From Acidobacteriaceae bacterium (GTDB lineage Bacteria; Acidobacteriota; Terriglobia; Terriglobales; Acidobacteriaceae): a DNA stretch of 21,659 bases. The stretch covers positions 1 through 21,659 of the forward strand of contig JASHYS010000106.1 in the NCBI GenBank assembly GCA_030042915.1, read 5' to 3'. Below the pieces are notes generated by a model, which saw only the letters and a list, made by a program, of their open reading frames with translations, was not told the DNA's origin and ran no database searches. Numbering within the stretch: the stretch's first letter is position 1; each line of letters opens with the position of its first letter. Position numbers and translations under genes: made by a program. Shown in pieces: positions 1 through 7,100 of the stretch.

Positions 1-60
1 TCGCGCCCCGTGCGAGCGGCAGCCCGAATAACCGCGTCGATACTGAGTTTTCCTCGATTT

Positions 61-340
61 TGTCAGATATACGGCTTACGTTTTCCTGTGTTGTCCCACG
101 CTTGAATGACAAACCGGCATTCGATCTTCCTGGTTCATCCGTAGTCGCGATCGTTGATTGGAACGGCGCCCATCTGTGCCGTTGTCTGACGCTTGAATTA
201 CAGTCCGCATCGGAAGCGCGATCGTGTAATGGGAGCACGAAATTGTCGGATATTTGAAGCACATTTCCGATTCATTGTCCGACGCCTGAATTACAGATTC
301 GAAAGGTGACTCCGTATCGCTGTCTAACGCTCGCCATACA
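61..340 (+). repeat. Six degenerate copies of a 20-bp direct repeat
   Basis: Copies lie at 61-80, 92-111, 183-202, 244-263, 276-295 and 321-340. The best pair is TGTCTGACGCTTGAATTACA (183) and TGTCCGACGCCTGAATTACA (276), which differ at two positions. The copy at 92 (TGTCCCACGCTTGAATGACA) is close, and those at 61, 244 and 321 are more diverged. All six begin with TGTC, and five end in CA. Start-to-start spacings are 31, 91, 61, 32 and 45 nt, so this is not a CRISPR. Similarity extends a little past the better copies (CGCATCGGAA, GGCATTCGAT). The pattern resembles the multiple transposase-binding repeats at IS21-type element ends or a regulator-binding array; neither is proven. Confidence 0.6.
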
Positions 341-463
341 AGCAAAATTGACTTCTTTTTCATCTCCGCTTTCTTCGACCTGCGCTTAAGATTCCCGCAG
401 GCATCTTTCCGCAGTGACTCCGCCGTTTTCCAAGCGAGGTTTGGCTTCGAGCGATCGAGGGGA

Positions 464-481
464 GAAGATGCCGGCATCTTC
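464..481. promoter_or_regulatory. Perfect 18-bp palindrome
   Basis: GAAGATGCC is followed immediately by its reverse complement GGCATCTTC. It lies about 185 nt upstream of the GTG start at 664, which is a plausible place for an operator of a dimeric regulator. There is no loop and no following T-run, so a terminator is unlikely. No regulator is identifiable from the window. Confidence 0.35.
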
Positions 482-650
482 AGTCGTGACGCCGGGGGTT
501 GAAAGCAACATGAGCCAGAGGCTCGGCAGCAGAGAGAAGCGCGAGGCGTTGGGCGCGTCGCGCGTTCATGCTCTTCGCTGTGCGGGCGGTGCTTTCGAGC
601 TTGGTTTAAATGTGACATCGACGGTCGCTGCACTTGGCCGTGAATAGCTT

Positions 651-656
651 GAGGAG
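651..656 (+). promoter_or_regulatory. Ribosome binding site that sets the GTG start at 664
   Basis: GAGGAG lies 7 nt before GTG at 664. Upstream in-frame candidates (TTG at 634, GTG at 640) lack such a site, so 664 is the preferred start. It also gives a normal-length lipoprotein signal peptide. Confidence 0.75.
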
Positions 657-663
657 CTACACC

Positions 664-2976
664 GTGAATGAAACCAGATTTTCCCACGTCGCTACCTTCG
701 TGAGGAGCATCCAGCGCCGCGCTCTTTTGCCGGCGATTCTGCTGGGCTCCTTGAGTGTGCTGCTCCTGTCCGGGTGCAGTTCGGGTCTCAACTTCGCGAA
801 CGCGGGCAACGGTTCGCCCGAATCTGTGCAAATCAACGGCTTCAAAGGCGCGGTACACGGAGGGCAGGCTGCCATCGATGGCTCCGCTGTATGCCTCTTC
901 GATATCGGCGATACGTCAGGGGATGCAGCCGGCTACGCCGCGGCCATCAGTCCCGCTCCGTCAACCTGCACCGGAAGCAACACCCCCAGCGGGCAGCTGC
1001 TCGCCGCAGCTACCAGCAGCGGATCGGGTGGAAGCTGGTCGATGGCTGGACCCATCAACTGCACCGCGGGCGACGAACTCTACTTCGTGGCCATAGGCGG
1101 CTATCCTTACCAATCCGCCGCCAACTCTAACTCTGCTCTCGTCATGACCTCGGTGGCGGGGCCGTGCGGAAGCCAGTTCTCCAGCGCGTTCGACATCGAT
1201 GAGGTGAGCACCGTAGTCACGGAGTACGCTCTGTCGGGCTTCGCCTCCGATTATCAGCATTTGGGCACCAGCACCACCAACACCCTCGGGTTGACCAATG
1301 CCTTTGCCACCGTGAACAATCTGATCAGCTTGAGCTCTGGCCTGCCGTACACGAATACTCCCGCATACAACACACCGCCCACGAATGCCACTCCCGACGT
1401 TTTCTCGAGCATCGTCGGGTACGACCTGATCAATACCCTCGGCAACGTCCTCAGCCTTTGCGTCAACGGAGCCGCACCCGGCGGCGGCGGCACTCCCTCG
1501 CAGTGCTCCACGCTGTTTTCCTACCTCGGAAGCGGCGCAAATGCCTATACCGGGGCGGGAGTAAGAGGGCCCTCGACGGTGGCCAACACTGCCGATGCCG
1601 CGCTTTACATTGCGCACAATCCCGGCCTGCCTGGGACTTCCGGCACCGGAGGCGCCAACAATGTGGCCGCGGTGTGGATGATGACCCCGCCAACAGGTGC
1701 TCCTTTCGGACCGGTGCTCACCGCGGCTCCCAACGACTTTACTCTGACAGTGAATTACGTCGGCGGAGGCCTCGGGGGAACCGCCAACACCAGCGACGCG
1801 GGCGGGACCCAGATGGCCATTGATCTGGACGGAAATGTCTGGGTTGTCGACTCAACGGCTAAGGCTGTAACCAAGCTGTCGCCCCTGGGCGCGCCCATCT
1901 CAGCGAGCACGCAAATCAACAATGGTGGAAGTTACTCTTCCGGCGCCGGCTCCGGCGCCCTGATCGCGCATGGGGGATATGCGCTCACCTCAGCCAGCGA
2001 GCTTGGCACTCCGTCCTTGGCCGGTACGAGAATCGACACAGACCAGAACGGCGATGCGTGGGTCGCCGACGAGGAGAACTGCCTCTGGGGGCTGAGTTCC
2101 AGCGGGGCCCAACTGAGCGGGTCGCCTTTCACGAGTTCCTGCCCCGCCAGCGCCTCACCCAAGGCCGTAACCGTGGATAGCAGCAATAACCTCTACGTCA
2201 GCGGCACCACTTTCGTCACCTCTCTCAACAATCCTGCCGGGACGGTGCGCACCGGCTTCCCGGTCACTGGATCATTTACCAACCTCGGCGCCTATCTGGC
2301 ACCCGACGAAGCCAGTCCGAGCAACATCTGGTGGCTCGATGACGGGAGTGCCAAGGTGGGCTATGTTACCGGTGCCGGAGTCAACACCCCCGAGTACACA
2401 GGTTTGCCTACACCGGGCGCCTACGCAGCTGTTGGCACCGGGTCGGCGGGCCTCGAGCTGTGGATGGGTTCGCCCACGAATGACGGCATCTATCCGCTTC
2501 CCATGGTCTCGCCCTTTACCGACGAAACCTATGGTTACTTCAGCGGCGACGACGAGGAGTACGGTTTGGCCGAGTTCCAGGCAGACGGCAACGACCGGTA
2601 CTTCTGGTCCGCTGTAGGGAGCTCCGTTGAAAGTATTCCCGATAACATCGCCGAGTTCTTGCCCAATGAAACTCAAATCTCGGGGGGGACTTCGGCCGGG
2701 CAGACTGGTTTCCAGGGAGGTTCCGCAACTGGTCCGGCAAGCGTAGTTTTGCTTTCCCCGGAAGGGTTTGTGATCGATCAAGCGGGCAATGCCTGGGTGG
2801 TCAACGCGAGCAACTACAACGTTGAAAATGGGACGGGGCCCTATGCCGGAGAATATATATCGACAGCGACTGGCGTGAATGCGACTAATGTGACCGAATT
2901 CATCGGGCTCGCAGGCCCAACGCAACCCGTGCCTTCGTTGAATGCAAAGAACTCGACCTATGGCGTGAAGCCCTGA
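664..2976 (+). CDS. NHL/beta-propeller surface lipoprotein
   Basis: Predicted lipoprotein of 770 residues, anchored in the envelope. The signal peptide (hydrophobic run at residues 20-35) ends in lipobox LLSGC, with acylated Cys38. Residues about 54-130 resemble a carboxypeptidase-regulatory-like beta sandwich. Residues about 150-350 form a Cys-containing module shared with the large lipoprotein at 4196. From about residue 354 to the end there are seven degenerate NHL-type blades, the clearest being AIDLDGNVWVVDS near residue 385 and VIDQAGNAWVVN near 703. The tail reads VTEFIGLAGPTQPVP, as in its paralogue. NHL propellers usually bind protein or polysaccharide, but no ligand can be read here. 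The start was chosen on the GAGGAG site 7 nt before GTG. No enzyme active site was recognised. Confidence 0.8.
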   Translation: MNETRFSHVATFVRSIQRRALLPAILLGSLSVLLLSGCSSGLNFANAGNGSPESVQINGFKGAVHGGQAAIDGSAVCLFDIGDTSGDAAGYAAAISPAPSTCTGSNTPSGQLLAAATSSGSGGSWSMAGPINCTAGDELYFVAIGGYPYQSAANSNSALVMTSVAGPCGSQFSSAFDIDEVSTVVTEYALSGFASDYQHLGTSTTNTLGLTNAFATVNNLISLSSGLPYTNTPAYNTPPTNATPDVFSSIVGYDLINTLGNVLSLCVNGAAPGGGGTPSQCSTLFSYLGSGANAYTGAGVRGPSTVANTADAALYIAHNPGLPGTSGTGGANNVAAVWMMTPPTGAPFGPVLTAAPNDFTLTVNYVGGGLGGTANTSDAGGTQMAIDLDGNVWVVDSTAKAVTKLSPLGAPISASTQINNGGSYSSGAGSGALIAHGGYALTSASELGTPSLAGTRIDTDQNGDAWVADEENCLWGLSSSGAQLSGSPFTSSCPASASPKAVTVDSSNNLYVSGTTFVTSLNNPAGTVRTGFPVTGSFTNLGAYLAPDEASPSNIWWLDDGSAKVGYVTGAGVNTPEYTGLPTPGAYAAVGTGSAGLELWMGSPTNDGIYPLPMVSPFTDETYGYFSGDDEEYGLAEFQADGNDRYFWSAVGSSVESIPDNIAEFLPNETQISGGTSAGQTGFQGGSATGPASVVLLSPEGFVIDQAGNAWVVNASNYNVENGTGPYAGEYISTATGVNATNVTEFIGLAGPTQPVPSLNAKNSTYGVKP

Positions 2977-2999
2977 AACGGGTTTCGCAAACGCTGGTT

Positions 3000-3019
3000 C
3001 AGCCGGTGAGGGCCGGCTG
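3000..3019 (+). terminator. Hairpin after the lipoprotein gene, without a U-tract
   Basis: CAGCCGG and CCGGCTG form a perfect 7-bp GC-rich stem around a 6-nt loop, 24 nt after the stop codon at 2976. No T-run follows, so it may act as an mRNA 3'-end stabiliser or a weak terminator rather than as a classical intrinsic terminator. Confidence 0.35.
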
Positions 3020-3163
3020 CTAAGGTAGGATCACAGCAGCCCGCCCCTCCGGTCCCGCACATCGTCGCCGCCCAGCTTCAGCTAGAATGACGAGGCTGGG
3101 TAGGCGCCGAGTGAGAACCAGGAATCTTTAACGCGGCCGCCAATGGCTGGCCCAGATTGAACA

Positions 3164-3170
3164 AAAGGAG
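3164..3170 (+). promoter_or_regulatory. Ribosome binding site that sets the GTG start at 3178
   Basis: AAAGGAG is spaced 7 nt from GTG at 3178. It decides between this start and the ATG at 3157, which would add seven charged residues before the signal peptide. Confidence 0.75.
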
Positions 3171-3177
3171 AACCACC

Positions 3178-3360
3178 GTGAAGAAACTCGGATATGTGCT
3201 TCCCATTCTCTTGCTCTTCGCGTCAGCCACACTGCGGGTGCATGCTCAGGAAAGCGGTTGCGTCGACTCCCCGGAGAACCCGACCGCGATCCTGGCTCTC
3301 GTCGGCATGGCTGCCGCTGGAATCAACCATCTTCGCAACCGTTTCGCCGGCCGCAAGTAG
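3178..3360 (+). CDS. PExPT-CTERM-like mini surface protein
   Basis: Protein of 60 residues. A Sec signal peptide (MKKLGYVLPILLLFASATLR, then VHA) is predicted to be cut after Ala23, leaving about 37 residues. The mature part has one Cys (Cys28), then SPENPT (residues 31-36), a short hydrophobic stretch AILALVGMAAAGI and a basic end NHLRNRFAGRK. This tripartite end (P-E-x-P-T, hydrophobic, basic) is the layout of PEP-CTERM-type exosortase signals. From memory it matches the small PExPT-CTERM proteins of Acidobacteriota. Such a protein is almost only its sorting tail, so its own function is unknown. The GTG start has AAAGGAG 7 nt upstream (3164-3170); the upstream in-frame ATG at 3157 has no such site. 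No exosortase gene is in the window. Confidence 0.75.
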   Translation: MKKLGYVLPILLLFASATLRVHAQESGCVDSPENPTAILALVGMAAAGINHLRNRFAGRK

Positions 3361-3575
3361 TTTCAGGGCTGGCGATATCGATCGCTTCAAGGTTCCTAAC
3401 CGACGAACCCATCGCGCGGCCGTGCCAATTGAGCAGCATAGCCGCGCGATGTTCGTTTTTGGGGCCAACCATCTCCTCGACTATTAATAGAAAGTTAATC
3501 GTAGCTCGCATCTTTTTTCGACTACACTTTCGTCCAGCGAGTCCGCCACATTCTTCTGCAACTGGAGTTTCATTG

Positions 3576-4067
3576 ATGACAGAACTGCGCGAAAAAAAAC
3601 CGTTACAACTGCAAGCGCAGTATGTCCTCATCTATTTGCTTCTAGCCTTTATCCTCGCGCTGCCCAGCGCCTGCGGCAGTTCCTCAACGCCAGTCGTCGG
3701 ACCTATTCAATTTGTCAGCAGTTCCGGCGCCACGGTTCCCGCCGTCACCACGCTCCCTGTCAACGGAGTTATCTACCTGGTGGGAACCGTCACCAACGAC
3801 GACGAAATGTTAGGCGTGAGTTGGACGGTCAGCTGCGGTTCGCAACCGCCTTTGAGCAGCACGAACGATTCCATCAGCACCGCATGTGGAGCTTTTGTTC
3901 CCACACAAACATTCTCTGGTCCCGTTCCAACTTATCCCTCGTCGGGATACATCACGGAGTACACGGCCCCTTCGGCGATTCCGAAAGGAAATACCGTTAC
4001 CATCACTGCCCACGCCGTCAGCTTGCCTTCGGTCGTATCAAGCATGAACTTGACCATTGTTCAGTAA
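3576..4067 (+). CDS. Single-Ig-domain lipoprotein
   Basis: Predicted lipoprotein of 163 residues. A 20-residue basic/polar N-terminus precedes a hydrophobic segment ending in lipobox LPSAC, with Cys33 lipidated. The rest is one bacterial Ig-like domain: GVSWTVSC (core Trp and first Cys), a 16-residue loop, a second Cys in ACGAFVP, then TEYTAPSAIPKGNTVTITA and the closing strand SMNLTIVQ. The same domain plan occurs six times in the large lipoprotein just downstream, so the gene looks like a one-domain relative of it. The open frame extends upstream to 3258 through the preceding gene's 3' end, but that part is not protein-like. ATG at 3576, with ACTGGAG 8 nt upstream, fits the signal peptide. 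The role is probably structural or adhesive; the ligand is unknown. Confidence 0.75.
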   Translation: MTELREKKPLQLQAQYVLIYLLLAFILALPSACGSSSTPVVGPIQFVSSSGATVPAVTTLPVNGVIYLVGTVTNDDEMLGVSWTVSCGSQPPLSSTNDSISTACGAFVPTQTFSGPVPTYPSSGYITEYTAPSAIPKGNTVTITAHAVSLPSVVSSMNLTIVQ

Positions 4068-4114
4068 CATACACCATCGTTCCAGCGTGGTGAGTTATCG
4101 CAGGGGCCACACTA

Positions 4115-4136
4115 CCGGCCGGCGGCATTGCCGGTG
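4115..4136 (+). promoter_or_regulatory. GC-rich inverted repeat between the two Ig lipoprotein genes
   Basis: ACCGGC and GCCGGT pair around a 10-nt loop, 48 nt after the stop at 4067. No T-run follows. It may be a weak terminator or an RNA-stability hairpin between the two lipoprotein genes. Confidence 0.25.
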
Positions 4137-4144
4137 ACGCACAG

Positions 4145-4190
4145 CGCAGGCGAGTTTGGGGACTTGCCTCAAAGACAAAAACTGCCTGCG
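4145..4190 (+). promoter_or_regulatory. Inverted repeat abutting the Shine-Dalgarno of the large lipoprotein gene
   Basis: CGCAGGC (4145-4151) and GCCTGCG (4184-4190) are perfect complements. The last paired G is the first base of the GGAG (4190-4193) just ahead of ATG 4196. If the RNA folds this way, access to the ribosome binding site could be reduced. The 32-nt spacer contains further partial complementarity (AGGCGAG with CTTGCCT), so alternative pairings are possible. Confidence 0.3.
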
Positions 4191-4195
4191 GAGAA

Positions 4196-7100
4196 ATGAA
4201 GACACGGGTAATGACGACGCCGACAGATAAAATCAGACGGCCCGCGGAAATCCTGAACGATGGCTCTCTGGACGACACGGCCCAAGCCCGAAACCGTCGG
4301 GTTGCATTTTCTCCATTTGAGAGCGCGCCACGGAATGACGATCGCCGAATGAGGTTGGCCCACAGTTGGTTTCAATTACTCCCGGTTTTGTTGGTCATAC
4401 TTTTCGCGGTTCTTACTCTGACAGGGTGTTCCAAATCCGCGGCGACCTTGGGCGCGATTTTCGTGACAAATCCAGGCGGGACAGGACAAGTTACCTCAGT
4501 CGTAGTCGGCGGCTCGGTCAACGTCAGTGTAGGCGTCAATGGAAGCACTGCGAATCTTGGAGTTGACTGGACACTGCTGTGCGGCGGAAGCGCGGTAGTT
4601 GGATTTACAACCAACGTTTGCGGAACTATAACCCCTGTTCACGTGGGTAGTAACATCAACATGGTCTATTTGGCTCCGCCCTATATTCCAGTGGGGAACA
4701 CCGTGACGCTGACAGCATCTGCGACCGGCAATCCTTCGCAGTCTGCCAGCGTTACGCTTACTATCTTGCCGGAGCCCGTTGCCATTCAGTTCACACAAGG
4801 TGAACTCCCTCCGTCCGCGATGGCGGCCAGTGGAATGGCGCAAATTGCCGCGAGCGTCAACAACGATCCCACTTACGCGGGAGTAAGTTGGACGGCAAGC
4901 TGCGTCGGCAGCTCATGCGGCTCGTTTAATCCCACCGAGACGGCTAGCGGGGGTGGAGCTCTAGGTTCAACCATCTACACCGCGCCAGCGGCAATCCCTT
5001 CCAGCGGGACCGTGACCATCACTGCGTCCTCCATATATAGCCCTAAGGCCTCGGTGAGCTCGACAATTCAAATCATGCCGATTTCGGTTGCTGCCGCCAT
5101 TTCGCAGAACCCGGTATTTATAGGAGGCACCTCGACTTTGACAGCAACCGTTTCGTGGGACGCAACCAACCAGGGAGTAACCTGGGGAGCCCCGCAATGT
5201 GGGGCGTCGGTCTGCGGCGGTGTTGCTCCAGGACCTTGCGTGATTAGCGGAACTTCGAGCCAACCGACAACGGTTTGCACGGCTGGCTACACCGCTCCTC
5301 CTTCGCTAGCCGCCGGTACCACCACTCTTCCAGTTTCCGTAACCGCCACATCCGTCGCAGATTCCACCCAGAGCGCAACCATTAACTTCACCGATGCCCC
5401 CCCACCCGCGATAAGTGTGAGTCTGGCGGCCACACCTTCGGCGGTGCAGGTGTACGGGACGACGACCCTGGCTGCCACTGTTTCTTATGATTTCAGCGAC
5501 TCCGGTGTCACTTGGCAGTGCAATCCGGCATGCAACCTTACCAGCACCACAAGTCCCTCTTCTACGACCAGCAACACCGCGACCTATACCGCCCAATACA
5601 GACCCTCTGGTCCAGTTCCCTCCGGCGACGCATCCTCGCCGGTCGTCGTCACGGCAACATCGATTGCTGCAGCGGCAAGTGATCCCACCGGGTCAGCGGC
5701 AACCACCGTAACCGTCTACCAGCCGATTTCCGTGGCATTCACACCGCCTGCTTCTATTACAGCCGGAGTGCCCGCAACCTTCAGTGCTACCGTGACCAAC
5801 GACATCGCACCGGGCGGCGTGGACTGGACGGCGTCCGGTTGTCTAAGCGCAAGTTGTGGCATATTTAGCTCGGGAAACTCCAATGCCCCGAACCACTCCG
5901 CAAGTGGCGCAAGCATCACGTACACCGCGCCCGCCAATATTCAATGGCCGACCCAGAGTCCTACGGTGACGATCACGGCCACTTCAACTGCCTCCGAGAC
6001 CGTTCCGCCTTTGCAATCTACGACGGTTCAGGTGCCGGTGGTACCGGTACCCTTCGTGCAATTTGTCCCGTTCGCACCCAGCACTCTTCCCGTGGGGAAT
6101 CCAGCTGCGTCCTCGCCGACGCTTATCTCTTTGGTCGCAACTGCTGTAAATGACTCGACGAACGAAGGCGTGGACTGGACGGTATCTTGTACCGATGCGT
6201 CGGTCGCTGCATGCGGACAGTTCCTTGAGGCGCCCGGGATGGTTGCCACCGCAGCGACCGCTGCCACCCTCCCTTCGTTCTGGCCGTATGCGTCGCAAGT
6301 GCATGCCGCGAGTGGTCAGGCTGTCGATTACGAACCTCCCACTCAAATGCCCACCGGGAGCACGGTGACACTCACCGCGACTTCCACGGGAAATCCGACC
6401 GCGAGCGCAACCCAGGTTGTAACTATAACCAGCAACCTCAGCGGTCCGGCGCTAAGTGGCACTGTGCAGGCGGGCAGTCTTCCCGTTTCCGGAGCCACTG
6501 TCGAACTGTTCTCGTCGGGAAATACCGGTTACGGATCGGCTGCTACGCCAATCGTTTTTTCCAATGGTGGCAATACCGTGACAACTGCGAGCAACGGGAG
6601 CTTTGCCATCCCCGCGGGTTATACCTGCTCAAGCCTTAATAGTCTCTTGTACCTCGTGGCATTGGGAGGCCAGCCGGGCGGTCCGAACGGTCCAACAAAT
6701 CCTCAGCTCGGATTGATGACTGCGCTTGGCCCATGCAGTAATCTCAGCAGCTCCGCCCCGCTCGTGGTGAACGAAGTTACGACGATAGCATCGGTCTTTG
6801 CATTAGCTCCATTTATTGGGTCCAGCTACGCAAATATCGGATCCAGCAGTTCCAACTACAACAACGGTCCTAATCAATCGAATGCCTCGAATTACAACAA
6901 TGGATTGGCGAACGCCTTTGCCATAGTGAACAACCTGGCCGATATCACGACGGGACAGGCGCTTCTTATTACGCCTGCAGGCGACGGAACAGCCCCGCAA
7001 GCAGAAATCAACACCTTAGCCGACGTCATCGATACCTGTGCAGCAACCGCGGGAGGAGTGCCAGGCGACGGAAGTGCCTGTGACGCCTTTTTTGAGGCAT

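Larger units (their letters stand above)
1..663. other. Intergenic region with repeats, no convincing gene
   Basis: I see no gene here. The open frames in this stretch have low-complexity, Arg/Ser-rich translations, no ribosome binding site and no recognisable domain. The left two thirds are occupied by a degenerate 20-bp repeat family (61-340), and a perfect 18-bp palindrome lies at 464-481. A possible -35 hexamer TTGACT sits at 348-353, but no good -10 is seen 17 nt later, so no promoter is called. The stretch ends at the Shine-Dalgarno sequence of the lipoprotein gene that starts at 664. Confidence 0.6.

Noticed and set aside
61..340. CRISPR array
   Set aside because: Repeats are degenerate, spacers vary from about 11 to 71 nt, and no cas gene is present.
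414..647. Forward frame of 77 codons
   Set aside because: Ser/Arg-rich and without domain features or ribosome binding site; it spans the palindrome and ends inside the region ahead of the lipoprotein gene.
76..858. Long reverse-strand open frame of 260 codons at the left edge
   Set aside because: It overlaps the repeat family (giving the repeated peptide VIQASDN) and the antisense of the lipoprotein signal region, has no ribosome site and shows no domain-like composition.
3258..3575. Upstream extension of the single-Ig lipoprotein frame
   Set aside because: The added residues overlap the PExPT gene in another frame, are Arg/Ser-rich, and would bury the signal peptide.
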